Assembly: GCF_038148855.1 (NCBI RefSeq)
Contig: NZ_JBBVGR010000007.1
Span: 124,001-188,000 of the forward strand
Direction of reading: 5' to 3'
Length of the DNA stretch: 64,000 bases
From: Phycobacter sedimenti
GTDB taxonomy: Bacteria; Pseudomonadota; Alphaproteobacteria; Rhodobacterales; Rhodobacteraceae
Below the pieces are notes generated by a model, which did not search any database, had not been told where the DNA came from, and saw only the letters and a program-made list of their open reading frames with translations. How positions within the stretch are numbered: position 1 is the first letter of the stretch; each line of letters begins with the position of its first letter. The position numbers and the translations under genes are program-made. Below, in pieces: positions 41,830-50,402 of this stretch.

Positions 41830-42924
41830 ATGGACAAGATGCCGAAATGGGCCGATGTGGTCCTGATCCCTCTGATCAGCCTGCTGCTGGCGGCGATCCT
41901 TTCTGCCCTTGTGATCCTGGCCATCGGCGAAGACCCGGTTGCCGCGGTCAAGATGATGGTGACGGGTGCCCTGGGGTCCACCTATGGCTGGGGCTATACG
42001 CTGTATTACGCGACTAATTTCCTGTTCACCGGCCTTGCCGTTGCGGTGGCCTTCCATGCCCGCATGTTCAACATCGGCGGCGAAGGTCAGGCCATGCTGG
42101 GGGGGCTTGGTGTTGCCCTTGTCTGCCTTTACATCCCCTGGCCGCACTGGTCGATCGCGCTGGTCTTTGCCACCCTCGGCGCGGCCATCTTTGGCGCGGC
42201 CTGGGCCGCGATTCCGGCCTATCTGCAGGCCAAGCGCGGCAGCCATATCGTGATCACCACCATCATGTTCAACTTCATCGCCGCTGCGGTGCTGAACTAC
42301 GTGCTGGTCAATGTATTGAAGCCCGCTGGCGCCATGGATCCGGCCACCGCCCGATTTGCCGAGGCGGTGCACCTGCCCAGCCTGCATGAACTGCTGGCAC
42401 CCTTCGGGATCAATTTCTCCAAATCCGCACCCGCCAACGTCAGTCTTCTGGTGGCCGTGGCCGCCTGTTTCGCCGTCTGGCTGCTGATCTGGCGCACGCG
42501 TCTGGGGTATGAGATCCGCGCCTATGGCCATTCGGAACCCGGCGCGCTTTATGCCGGGATTTCGCCCGTGAAGATCACCATGATCGCCATGCTGATCTCG
42601 GGCGGTCTTGCCGGCATGATGGCGATCAACAACGTGATGGGAGAGGCCGAGCGTCTGGTGCTGAACTCCACCGAGGGCGCCGGGTTCATCGGCATCGCCG
42701 TGGCGCTGATGGGCCGCAGCCATCCCTTTGGCGTGTTCCTTGCCGCAATCCTGTTCGGGTTCCTCTATCAGGGCGGGGCGGAACTTGCGCTCTGGACCTC
42801 GATCCCGCGCGAATTGATCGTTGTGATCCAGGCGCTTGTGATCCTCTTTACCGGCGCGCTCGACAACATGGTGCGGATGCCGCTTGAAAAACTCTTCCTT
42901 GCCTTTCGGAAGGAGAAAGCCTGA
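41830..42924 (+). CDS. ABC transporter permease (nucleoside-type), first subunit
   Basis: 364-aa inner-membrane permease of the branched-chain/ribose-type family (BPD_transp_2), with about nine hydrophobic segments. NIGGEGQAMLGGLGVALVCL and EGAGFIGIAVALMGRSHPFG are the conserved stretches. Its start immediately follows the ATPase stop, with GGGGGAGGCCGCG as ribosome site inside the ATPase end. Its stop overlaps the next permease by one base. Confidence 0.93.
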   Translation: MDKMPKWADVVLIPLISLLLAAILSALVILAIGEDPVAAVKMMVTGALGSTYGWGYTLYYATNFLFTGLAVAVAFHARMFNIGGEGQAMLGGLGVALVCLYIPWPHWSIALVFATLGAAIFGAAWAAIPAYLQAKRGSHIVITTIMFNFIAAAVLNYVLVNVLKPAGAMDPATARFAEAVHLPSLHELLAPFGINFSKSAPANVSLLVAVAACFAVWLLIWRTRLGYEIRAYGHSEPGALYAGISPVKITMIAMLISGGLAGMMAINNVMGEAERLVLNSTEGAGFIGIAVALMGRSHPFGVFLAAILFGFLYQGGAELALWTSIPRELIVVIQALVILFTGALDNMVRMPLEKLFLAFRKEKA

Positions 42925-43931
42925 TGGATGCCCTGACAATCATCCAGGTGCTGGACAGCACCATCCGTCTGGCGACACCGCTCCTGCTCGCCTGTCTGGC
43001 CGGGCTTTATTCGGAACGCGCGGGCGTCTTCGACATCGGCCTTGAGGGCAAGATGCTGATGGCGGCCTTCTTTTCCGCCGCCGTCGCTGCAATGACCGGC
43101 AACGTCTGGCTGGGACTGCTCTCGGGCATCGCCTCCTCGCTGGTGCTGGCGGGCTTGCACGGGGTGGCCTCGATCACCTTCCGTGGCAATCAGCTGATCT
43201 CGGGCGTTGCCATCAACTTCCTGGCCGCCGGCATGACCGTTCTGATCGCGCAGGACTGGTTCCAGCAGGGCGGGCGCACGCCCTCGCTGCTGGCCGAGGG
43301 ACGCTTTGGCGGGATCGAGCTGCCCTTTGCCATCGGTCCCAGCGATGCGGCTGAGGCGGGACGCCCCCTGTCCGAGCTGATCGCCGAGGCTGGCATGATC
43401 CAGCAGATCTACTCCGAACTGCTATCGGGCCATTCGATCCTGGTCTATGCGGCCTTCCTCTGCGTACCGCTCACCTGGTGGGTGCTGTTCCGCACCCGCT
43501 TCGGCCTGCGCCTGCGCGCCGTGGGGGAGAACCCGGCGGCCGTGGATACCGCCGGTGTGTCCGTGGTGGGGCTGCGCTTTGCGGCCGTCGCGATCTGCGG
43601 GTTGTTGTGCGGCATCGCGGGCGCCTATCTGGCAACGGCCCTGCAGGCCGGTTTCGTCAAGGACATGACGGCGGGGCGCGGCTTCATCGCGCTGGCCGCG
43701 CTGATCTTTGCCAAATGGCGCCCCTGGCATGCGATGGGGGCCTGCCTCCTGTTCGGCCTTTTGCAGGCGGTGGCGCTACGGTTCCAGAACATCGAACTTG
43801 GCAGCATCACCATTCCGGTGCAGGCGATGGACGCCCTTCCTTATATCCTGACCGTGGTGATCCTTGCCGGTTTTGTCGGCAAGGCGATCCCGCCCCGTGC
43901 GGGTGGTGAGCCTTACGTGAAAGAGCGCTGA
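42924..43931 (+). CDS. ABC transporter permease (nucleoside-type), second subunit
   Basis: 335-aa partner permease of the same family: YSERAGVFDIGLEGKMLMAA and GFIALAALIFAKWRPWHAMG are typical. About nine membrane segments are visible. It shares one base with the preceding permease (TGATG) and uses the AAGGAGAAAG within that gene's end as ribosome site. It completes the receptor-ATPase-permease-permease set and is followed by a strong terminator. Confidence 0.93.
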   Translation: MDALTIIQVLDSTIRLATPLLLACLAGLYSERAGVFDIGLEGKMLMAAFFSAAVAAMTGNVWLGLLSGIASSLVLAGLHGVASITFRGNQLISGVAINFLAAGMTVLIAQDWFQQGGRTPSLLAEGRFGGIELPFAIGPSDAAEAGRPLSELIAEAGMIQQIYSELLSGHSILVYAAFLCVPLTWWVLFRTRFGLRLRAVGENPAAVDTAGVSVVGLRFAAVAICGLLCGIAGAYLATALQAGFVKDMTAGRGFIALAALIFAKWRPWHAMGACLLFGLLQAVALRFQNIELGSITIPVQAMDALPYILTVVILAGFVGKAIPPRAGGEPYVKER

Positions 43932-43960
43932 AGCTGCCCTTTTTCCGTTCTGACGATGAA

Positions 43961-43989
43961 ACCGCCCGGTGCCGCACCGGGCGGTTTTG
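43961..43989 (+). terminator. Rho-independent terminator after the ABC importer operon
   Basis: AACCGCCCGGTGC and GCACCGGGCGGTT form a near-continuous 13-bp stem followed by TTTT, 30 bp past the last permease. An A-run also precedes the stem, so it may work in both directions. Confidence 0.8.
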
Positions 43990-44003
43990 CTATGGCGCTG
44001 CCG

Positions 44004-44094
44004 CGCTGCGCCTCGGCGCAGCGCCACGCCCAAGGCCGCCAAGGGGGCTCTGGCGCAGCCAGACCACCTGCGGGCGCGGGAGCGCCCCCATCGC
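44004..44094 (+). repeat. Dispersed CCCAA/GCGGGAG hairpin repeat, copy 4
   Basis: Hairpin A has 10-bp arms GCGCTGCGCC/GGCGCAGCGC (44004-44025), then the linker CACGCCCAAGGCC, hairpin B TCTGGC-GCA-GCCAGA (44050-44064) and the tail GCGGGCGCGGGAGCGCC. It lies between the importer terminator and the TauE gene. Confidence 0.75.
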
Positions 44095-44188
44095 GGATAA
44101 GTCCAGATCGGATCGGAATATCGGTCCTGAATGCTGCGGGGCGGCATAGCCAGTTGATTTTGCCCCGGCAAAGCGCTCTAACTGATTC

Positions 44189-45109
44189 ATGCAGATCTAC
44201 CTTCCCATCGCCGAGGTCTCGGTCAACGCCTTCCTTCTTCTGGGCCTCGGAGGAATAGTGGGTATTCTGTCCGGCATGTTCGGCGTGGGCGGCGGCTTTT
44301 TGATGACGCCGCTTCTGTTTTTCATCGGCATTCCCCCGGCGGTGGCCGTTGCAACCGAAGCGAACCAGATCGTCGCCTCGTCCTTTTCCGGCGTCCTCGC
44401 CCATTTCCGAAGGCGCACCGTCGACATAAAGATGGGACTTGTCTTGCAGGCCGGCGGCCTGATTGGTGCCGCCCTGGGTGTCGTCGTCTTCAACCACCTC
44501 AAACAGCTCGGCCAGGTCGATCTGCTGGTCAAGCTCTGCTATGTCGTCTTTCTTGGCGTCGTGGGCGGGCTGATGTTCGTCGAAAGCCTCAATGCCCTGC
44601 GCAAATCCCGCAAGGCGGGCGGCGGCGCGCCGGTGCGGCGCCAACGCGGCTGGGTCCATGCCCTGCCCTTCAAGATGCGCTTCCGCACCTCCGGTCTTTA
44701 TATCTCGGTGATCCCGCCGGTGCTGGTCGGTGTCGCCGTGGGCATCCTGGCCGCCATCATGGGTGTGGGCGGCGGCTTCATCATGGTGCCTGCGATGATC
44801 TATATCCTTGGCATGCCCACCAAGGTCGTGGTCGGCACCTCGCTGTTCCAGATCATCCTTGTGACCGGCTTCACCACCATGCTGCATGCCACCACCAACT
44901 ACACGGTCGATATCGTACTGGCGGTGCTGCTGCTGGTGGGCGGCGTCATCGGCGCCCAGATCGGCACACGCATCGGCACCTACCTCAAGGCCGAGCAGCT
45001 GCGGATCCTTTTGGCGATCATGGTCCTGGCCGTGTGCGGCAAATTGGGCCTCGACCTTCTCATCATGCCGGACGAGCTGTTCTCGCTCGGCGTCGCGGGG
45101 GGTCACTGA
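44189..45109 (+). CDS. Sulfite exporter TauE/SafE family membrane protein
   Basis: 306-aa membrane protein with eight or so helices in two repeats, each carrying the family motif: GMFGVGGGFLMTPLL and AIMGVGGGFIMVPAMIY. It is predicted to export a sulfonate or sulfite-type anion. The next gene, encoding a TIGR02186 protein, starts on the final base of its stop, a pairing that recurs in Rhodobacteraceae. The start ATG 44189 has only a weak ribosome site. Confidence 0.9.
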   Translation: MQIYLPIAEVSVNAFLLLGLGGIVGILSGMFGVGGGFLMTPLLFFIGIPPAVAVATEANQIVASSFSGVLAHFRRRTVDIKMGLVLQAGGLIGAALGVVVFNHLKQLGQVDLLVKLCYVVFLGVVGGLMFVESLNALRKSRKAGGGAPVRRQRGWVHALPFKMRFRTSGLYISVIPPVLVGVAVGILAAIMGVGGGFIMVPAMIYILGMPTKVVVGTSLFQIILVTGFTTMLHATTNYTVDIVLAVLLLVGGVIGAQIGTRIGTYLKAEQLRILLAIMVLAVCGKLGLDLLIMPDELFSLGVAGGH

Positions 45110-45888
45110 TGCGCCGCCTGCTGCCCCTTCTGCTCTGCGCCCTGCTTGGCGCGACATCCCTCCCCGCCGCCGAAGCGCGCGAAGAGGTCGTTCTCGGCCT
45201 CAGCCAGAACCGCGTTGCGATCACCGCCGATTTCGACGGCTCCGAGATCCTGATCTTTGGCGCGGTGAAGCGCGAAACGCCCATCCCCGACACCGACCCG
45301 CTGGAGGTGATCGTCACTGTCTCAGGTCCTTCTTCTCCGGTCGTGGTGCGCCGCAAGGAGAAAAAGCTCGGCATCTGGGTCAACGCCGACAGCGTCCTGG
45401 TCGACTCCGCCCCCAGTTTCTACGCCGTGGCCACCAGCGGCCCGTTCGGGGCCGTGCTCAGCGATACAGAGGATCTGCGCCACCGCGTTTCGGTCGAACG
45501 CGCCATCTTCTCGGTCGGGGCGGCGATGAACATCCGCGGTGCCCAGGAGTTCGCCGATGCCGTGGTACGGATCCGCCAGGAGGACGGGCTCTATTCCCTG
45601 CGCCCCAATACGGTTGCCGTCGATCAACAGACCCTGTTCCGCACCGCCATCAACATGCCCGCGAACCTCACCGAAGGTGCCTACACGACCCGCGTCCTCC
45701 TGACCCGTGGCGGGCAGGTGGTCTCGTCCTTCGAGACCGAAATCGACGTGCGCAAGGTGGGGCTTGAGCGGTTCCTCTATGCGCTCTCGCGCGAACAGCC
45801 CTTCATCTACGGGATCATGTCGCTGGTGATCGCCGTCCTCGCAGGCTGGGGCGCCTCGGCAGCCTTCCAGCTGCTGCGGGACCGGTAG
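45109..45888 (+). CDS. TIGR02186 family protein (periplasmic, C-terminally anchored)
   Basis: 259-aa protein of unknown function. It has an N-terminal signal peptide (MRRLLPLLLCALLGATSL, cleavage near AEA), a beta-rich periplasmic body beginning EEVVLGLSQNRVAITADFDG, and one C-terminal transmembrane helix (FIYGIMSLVIAVLAGWGAS) with a short basic tail. Coupling to the TauE gene by a one-base overlap suggests it assists the exporter. Start ATG 45109 is fixed by that overlap and by the signal sequence. Confidence 0.85.
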   Translation: MRRLLPLLLCALLGATSLPAAEAREEVVLGLSQNRVAITADFDGSEILIFGAVKRETPIPDTDPLEVIVTVSGPSSPVVVRRKEKKLGIWVNADSVLVDSAPSFYAVATSGPFGAVLSDTEDLRHRVSVERAIFSVGAAMNIRGAQEFADAVVRIRQEDGLYSLRPNTVAVDQQTLFRTAINMPANLTEGAYTTRVLLTRGGQVVSSFETEIDVRKVGLERFLYALSREQPFIYGIMSLVIAVLAGWGASAAFQLLRDR

Positions 45889-45984
45889 GCGGACGGTGCC
45901 GTACCTGCATGTCGGGTCTCATTCCGGACCCCCCTTGAGATTTCACCCAAGGACTAAGGTCTATCGCGCAAAGGGACAGATTGC

Positions 45985-46401
45985 ATGATCGCCTATGTGA
46001 CCGTGGGTGCTGATGACATTCCGCGCGCCAAACAGTTCTATTCCGCCTTCCTGCCCGCCCTTGGCTATGTGCTGTCGGAAGGGTCCGAGGGCCTAAGCTA
46101 TGCCTTGCCGGTGCAGCCCGGCCAGCGGCCCACTCTGCCTGATTTCTACGTCAAACCTCCCTTCAATGGCGAAGCGGCCTCGCCCGGAAACGGGGCGATG
46201 GTCGCCTTCGAGGCGCGCAGCCAAGGCCAGGTCCGCAGGCTCCATGCCGCCGCGCTGGCGGCAGGCGGCTCTGACGAAGGACAACCGGGCTTTCGCGCCG
46301 CCTATGGCCCCCGGTTCTTTGTCGGCTACCTGCGCGACCCGCAAGGCAACAAGATCGCCTTGTTTTCGAGTAACCCGGACGAGCCGGGGCGGGATGACTG
46401 A
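45985..46401 (+). CDS. VOC superfamily (glyoxalase/dioxygenase-like) protein
   Basis: 138-aa single VOC domain pair. The start MIAYVTVGADDIPRAKQFYSAFLPALGY and the end GYLRDPQGNKIALFSS are standard for glyoxalase/bleomycin-resistance-type proteins. Metal ligands expected at the first strand and at the terminal Glu position are not clear: the usual His is Thr6 and the last Glu is Lys or Ala. Activity is therefore uncertain. The ribosome site AAGGGA precedes the ATG. Confidence 0.82.
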   Translation: MIAYVTVGADDIPRAKQFYSAFLPALGYVLSEGSEGLSYALPVQPGQRPTLPDFYVKPPFNGEAASPGNGAMVAFEARSQGQVRRLHAAALAAGGSDEGQPGFRAAYGPRFFVGYLRDPQGNKIALFSSNPDEPGRDD

Positions 46402-46523
46402 CCCTTGCCAGCAGGGCTGCAACACCCCCTTCATCCGTCTGCCAATGGTCGTTACGCTGGGCTAAAGGCGGTCCATCGCCCCCCCCATTGGTCATTCACC
46501 GATTTTGCAAAGGCGCTCTTTTC

Positions 46524-47147
46524 ATGTCCACGAAATACGGTCGCACCTTTCACCTGCCCAGCTCTCCCGGTGCCACGTCTGACGACAAGATCATGACAGA
46601 TCTGTCGCAGCTACTGGCGTCGCCAGAGGTCGTGGCAACCGAGAAAATGGATGGCGAGAACACCACCATCCATTCCGGCGGCTGTCACCCGCGCAGCCCG
46701 GACGCCAGATACCATCCCTCCCGCGATTGGATGAAGGCTTTTGCCGCAGGTATCTCGCCGCAACTGGCCAAGGATGAGCGGATCGTCGGAGAATACCTCT
46801 ACGCACGTCATTCCATCGCCTATGACGCCCTGCCCACCTACTTCATGGGCTTTGCATGGATTCTCGGAGACGTGGTGCAGAGCTGGGAGGATACCCAAGC
46901 CCGATTTGCCGAACTCGGTATCACCAGCGTCCCACCAGTTTACCGAGGTCCGTTTTCAATCCCTCTGATCGACCAGCTGGTCGCGCAAATGGACTTTGAC
47001 CGGCAAGAGGGCTTTGTCATCCGAACGACCGCCCCTTTTTCAGAAGCTCAGATGGCCGCCCGCCTTGGCAAATACGTGCGCGCAGACCACGTGCAAAGTG
47101 ACATCCACTGGATGAAAGCCGAGCTTGTGAAGAACGGCCTCGCATGA
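46524..47147 (+). CDS. RNA ligase family protein (stand-alone nucleotidyltransferase domain)
   Basis: 207-aa covalent-nucleotidyltransferase-fold protein. Motif I KMDGEN places the AMP-accepting lysine at Lys41. GEYLYARHSIAY resembles motif III, EGFVIRTT motif IV, and GKYVRADH motif V. All expected catalytic motifs are present without any C-terminal specificity domain. It should seal or adenylylate RNA ends, but the substrate is unknown and no RNA-repair partner is adjacent. Start ATG 46524 was chosen over a TTG at 46488; the ribosome site is weak. Confidence 0.85.
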   Translation: MSTKYGRTFHLPSSPGATSDDKIMTDLSQLLASPEVVATEKMDGENTTIHSGGCHPRSPDARYHPSRDWMKAFAAGISPQLAKDERIVGEYLYARHSIAYDALPTYFMGFAWILGDVVQSWEDTQARFAELGITSVPPVYRGPFSIPLIDQLVAQMDFDRQEGFVIRTTAPFSEAQMAARLGKYVRADHVQSDIHWMKAELVKNGLA

Positions 47148-47201
47148 TCAAGGCCTGACAGCCCTCAAAACTCTCTGTGTGCCCGAAACCTCTCCACACC
47201 C

Positions 47202-47284
47202 GCACCGCGCGCCCCGCGCGGTGCCGGGCCCAACGGGATGAGGGCTGCGCAAGCAGCTTGAAGACGGGCGGGAGTGCCCCGCCC
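47202..47284 (+). repeat. Dispersed CCCAA/GCGGGAG hairpin repeat, copy 5
   Basis: Hairpin A has 10-bp arms GCACCGCGCG/CGCGCGGTGC with loop CCC (47202-47224), then the linker CGGGCCCAACGGG, hairpin B GCTGC-GCAA-GCAGC (47244-47257, GNRA loop) and the tail GACGGGCGGGAGTGCCCC. It lies between two convergent genes. Confidence 0.78.
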
Positions 47285-47292
47285 TGCCGTTC

Positions 47293-48033
47293 TCAGCCGC
47301 GGCCGATATAGGGCATCTTGGTCGCCATCACGGTCATGAACTGAACATTCGCTTCCAGCGGCAGCTCGGCCATGTGCAGGACCGAGCGCGCCGCGTCCTC
47401 TACCGCGAAGGTCTGCATCGCCTCGCCTTCGGGGTTGGCCATGGAATGACGATGGCTCAGATCCTCCACCATGGGCGTGCGCGCATTGCCGATATCGATC
47501 TGGCCGCAGGCGATGTCAAAGGGGCGGCCGTCCAGCGACAGGCTGCGCGTCAGGCCGGTGATCGCCGCCTTGGTCGCCGAATAGGGCACCGAACCGGGGC
47601 GCGGCACATGGGCGGCGATGGAGCCGTTGTTGATGATCCGCCCGCCCTGCGGCGCCTGGTGGCGCATCTGCCGGAAGGCCGCCCGAGCGGCGAGGAACAT
47701 GCCCGTAAGGTTCACGTTCACGGCAGCGTGCCAGTCTTCCAGCGCGATCTCGTCGATGGTGCCCGGCGGAGTAAAAATTCCGGCGTTGTTGAACAGCACA
47801 TCGAGCCGCCCCGCCTGCATCACGAAGCTGTTCACGGCGTGATCCACTGCGACCGGGTCGGTCACATCGGCGGGCACCACATAGGCGCTGTCATGCCCCA
47901 GCGCCACATCCGTCAGCTTGTCCGCGCGCCGCGCCAAGAGGCCCACGGACCAGCCCTGCGTCAGGAAAAGTTCCGCCACCGCCTTGCCAATGCCCGAGCT
48001 GGCGCCCGTGATCAGGATCGTCTTTCGGCTCAT
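47293..48033 (-). CDS. SDR family oxidoreductase
   Basis: 246-aa classical short-chain dehydrogenase/reductase. The cofactor motif TGASSGIG is at 10-17, NNAG near 87, the catalytic Ser is in NNGSIAAHV and Tyr/Lys are in YSATK. The absence of an Asp after beta-2 and the presence of ARR suggest NADP preference. Its start overlaps the helicase stop by ATGA. The substrate is unknown. Confidence 0.9.
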   Translation of the reverse strand: MSRKTILITGASSGIGKAVAELFLTQGWSVGLLARRADKLTDVALGHDSAYVVPADVTDPVAVDHAVNSFVMQAGRLDVLFNNAGIFTPPGTIDEIALEDWHAAVNVNLTGMFLAARAAFRQMRHQAPQGGRIINNGSIAAHVPRPGSVPYSATKAAITGLTRSLSLDGRPFDIACGQIDIGNARTPMVEDLSHRHSMANPEGEAMQTFAVEDAARSVLHMAELPLEANVQFMTVMATKMPYIGRG

Positions 48034-49565
48034 ATCGCGGCTTCCTCCTCTGCCTCTAGTGTCAATGCGGCCACCGGGGCGGCGCGCAGATCATCCACAC
48101 GCAGCGGCCCCGAAGGTTTGGCCAGCCGGTTGCGCACCACCCAGATCAGCCGCTCCTGCGCACGGGTGATCGCCACATAGGCAAGCCGCTTCCACAGGGG
48201 CTGACCGGCCTCGACGCGACCCATGCGGGCGGCGGCATAAATGTCAGGGGCAAAGACCTGCGCGGTCTCCCATTGCGACCCTTGCGCCTTGTGAATGGTC
48301 ACTGCCGCGCCATGAAGGAAGGTCGCCCCCATCCGCGCGGCGTAAGGGATGAACGGCTCTTCCTCGTCCGGTTTTTCGATCTTCACGATAGAGGCGGCCG
48401 AGACCTGCGGGTCTTCGGCGCCCATCACATGCAGGCGCGAAAAGCCGGGCTTGCGCCCCGGGCCGAGATAGATCACCTGCGCGCCCTTGATCAGCCCGCG
48501 CGCCTCAAGATCGAGCCGTTTCTTGCGGTGCTTGAGCGGCAGCTCGATTCCGTCACAGATCAGCGGCTCCCCCTCGATCAGCGCATCCTCGGGCGCGCCA
48601 TGAACAGAGCGAAAGGCGTTGATCAGCCGGATGCGCGTTGCGTTGCGCCAGACCAGCACCGGAGAGCGCGCCATCAGGTCCACCTCGACCCGCTGGCCCC
48701 AGACCACGCGGGGATCGCGGCGGGCAGTGTCTTCGACCATGCGCTCGAAGTCTTCGAAGCTCAGCTGCGGGTCGGCCAGCGCATGGGCCAGGTCCAGGAT
48801 CGGGTTGTCCGCCTCCTGCCGGTGAATGCGGCTGAGAACCAGCTTGCGCGGCTCGGGCAGCCCGTCAAAGACCATGGCGCCGGACTGGTTCACCGGTGCC
48901 AGCTGCGCCGGGTCGCCAAACAGCAGGAGAGTCGGGAAAATCTCCTTCAGGTCCTCGAACTGGCGATCGTCCAGCATCGAGGCCTCATCGACAAAACCGA
49001 TGTCCAGGGGCTCCTCGCGGCGCTTCCAGCCGGTGATGAAATCCGATCCGCGCAGACCAGCGGCAGCCAGGGCGCCGGGGATCGACTTGTTGCGCTCGTA
49101 AAAGGCGGCAGCACGGGCCAGCGCCTCTTCGGTGAGGCCCTCGATGTCTGGCTCGTCGCCATTGCCCGCCAGCCATTCGGCGATGCGTTCGAATTCGGGG
49201 TCATAGACAGGGGTATAAAGGATGCGGTGGATCGTGGTCGCGGGCACCCCGCGCAGGCGCAAGACGCTGGCGGCCTTGTTGGTGGGCGCGAGGATCGCAA
49301 GGGTGCGTTTGCCGGTCTTCTTGCGGCTTTCGTAATCGCCCGAAACCACCTCGACACCGGCCTGTTCCAGCGCTTTGTAGAGTTCGGCCAGAAGGAGCGT
49401 TTTGCCCGACCCGGCCTTGCCGATCACAGCCATCACCCCGGCATCGCCGCGCGGCGGGTGCAAAAGCCCATCGTCCAGGTCGACACCGGCCTGGCGCAAG
49501 AGCGCGGTCACGCTGTCATAGGCCGTGGCCTGATCATCAGAGAACTGGATAAGAGGCTGTGTCAT
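48030..49565 (-). CDS. RecD-like ATP-dependent DNA helicase
   Basis: 511-aa superfamily 1 helicase without extra nuclease domains. Walker A is GKAGSGKT, Walker B is in FVDEASMLDD, motif III is GDPAQLAP, and the late motifs TIHKAQGSQW and YVAITRAQERL are present. It resembles the RecD2/AAA_30 plus UvrD_C_2 class used in DNA repair. It is the upstream partner of the SDR gene (ATGA overlap). The start ATG 49565 has no strong ribosome site. Confidence 0.9.
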   Translation of the reverse strand: MTQPLIQFSDDQATAYDSVTALLRQAGVDLDDGLLHPPRGDAGVMAVIGKAGSGKTLLLAELYKALEQAGVEVVSGDYESRKKTGKRTLAILAPTNKAASVLRLRGVPATTIHRILYTPVYDPEFERIAEWLAGNGDEPDIEGLTEEALARAAAFYERNKSIPGALAAAGLRGSDFITGWKRREEPLDIGFVDEASMLDDRQFEDLKEIFPTLLLFGDPAQLAPVNQSGAMVFDGLPEPRKLVLSRIHRQEADNPILDLAHALADPQLSFEDFERMVEDTARRDPRVVWGQRVEVDLMARSPVLVWRNATRIRLINAFRSVHGAPEDALIEGEPLICDGIELPLKHRKKRLDLEARGLIKGAQVIYLGPGRKPGFSRLHVMGAEDPQVSAASIVKIEKPDEEEPFIPYAARMGATFLHGAAVTIHKAQGSQWETAQVFAPDIYAAARMGRVEAGQPLWKRLAYVAITRAQERLIWVVRNRLAKPSGPLRVDDLRAAPVAALTLEAEEEAAI

Positions 49566-49649
49566 GGCGCGACATTACAGCCGGTGGGTCGGCTGCACCA
49601 GCGGCAACCGACCCGGGAACAAGCAGGGATTATTCAACAGGAACGCAAA

Positions 49650-50297
49650 TCAACCGGTCATCGCCATCGGCGCGACGGGGCCGGCATCCCCAAAGGCACG
49701 TTCGAACCAAAGGCGCGACAACTCGGGCGCAATCTCGGCACGTTTCGCCACCATATCATAGCTTTCGGGCGTGAACTCCCAAAGGCCGACGTTGATCTGA
49801 TCACGCCCTTCACCTTCGGTGCCCAGTACCTCGGGGCTGGAGCCGATGGCACGGTATATGCGCACCATGCGCTTGTCGAAAACGCCTACAAAATGACGCA
49901 CACCAAAATTGCGCATGATCTCACCACCGCCCAGCATCAAGGCGCCGGCAACGCGGGAGGGGGCGTGGCGCGACAGGCAGAACCGCGTGCACTCCCAGAT
50001 CAGCGGGCTGACAATGGGCGCACCGCCAGTCAGATGGCCAAAGATCTCGTTCACCATGACGCGCCCCGTGGTCGGCAGGAACCGCATCGAGCCGCCGTGG
50101 CTGCCGTCGGGCATTTCCCAGATCACATAAAGCGGATCCAGCGCGTCGTACTGATCGCGCTCTTCACCATTGGCATCAACATTGACCTCCCAGCCCAGCC
50201 GAGTGCGGAATTGATCGGCGCGGTCCGTAAACATGGAGTGGGCCAGTTCCGGGTATTTGTGAAGGTCGTGTCCGTAGATGTATCGAAGCATTTGCAT
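49650..50297 (-). CDS. luxI: Acyl-homoserine-lactone synthase (LuxI family)
   Basis: 215-aa autoinducer synthase that makes an N-acyl-homoserine lactone from S-adenosylmethionine and an acyl carrier protein or acyl-CoA. Conserved residues are recognisable: RADQFRTRLGWEV near the N-terminus, ERDQYDALDPLYVI, GSMRFLPTTG (the Arg-containing strand) and IWECTRFCL (the Glu/Arg site). The ribosome site AAGGGGAC lies just before ATG 50297. It is 105 bp downstream of luxR on the same strand. The acyl chain cannot be predicted. Confidence 0.94.
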   Translation of the reverse strand: MQMLRYIYGHDLHKYPELAHSMFTDRADQFRTRLGWEVNVDANGEERDQYDALDPLYVIWEMPDGSHGGSMRFLPTTGRVMVNEIFGHLTGGAPIVSPLIWECTRFCLSRHAPSRVAGALMLGGGEIMRNFGVRHFVGVFDKRMVRIYRAIGSSPEVLGTEGEGRDQINVGLWEFTPESYDMVAKRAEIAPELSRLWFERAFGDAGPVAPMAMTG

Positions 50298-50402
50298 TGT
50301 CCCCTTTAGCTTGAAATGCAGGGACAGAATACGGCCTGAAAGTGAAGAACCAAAGACTTTAGATAAATTGTCGAGGCTAAATTCTATTTTTTATTCAACC
50401 AC

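Noticed and set aside
40765..42939. 724-codon minus-strand frame opposite the ABC transporter genes
   Set aside because: Antisense shadow; His/Gln/Arg-rich with no recognisable fold.
44189..45109. Frameshift between the TauE gene and the TIGR02186 gene
   Set aside because: The one-base stop/start overlap and the clear signal peptide at the second start show two coupled genes, not a broken one.
48273..50309. 678-codon plus-strand frame opposite the helicase and luxI
   Set aside because: Antisense shadow; both minus-strand genes have intact motifs.
50358..50381. TTTAG-14-CTAAA between luxR and luxI as a lux box
   Set aside because: Arms are only 5 bp and do not match the usual 20-bp lux-box pattern; probably chance in AT-rich DNA.
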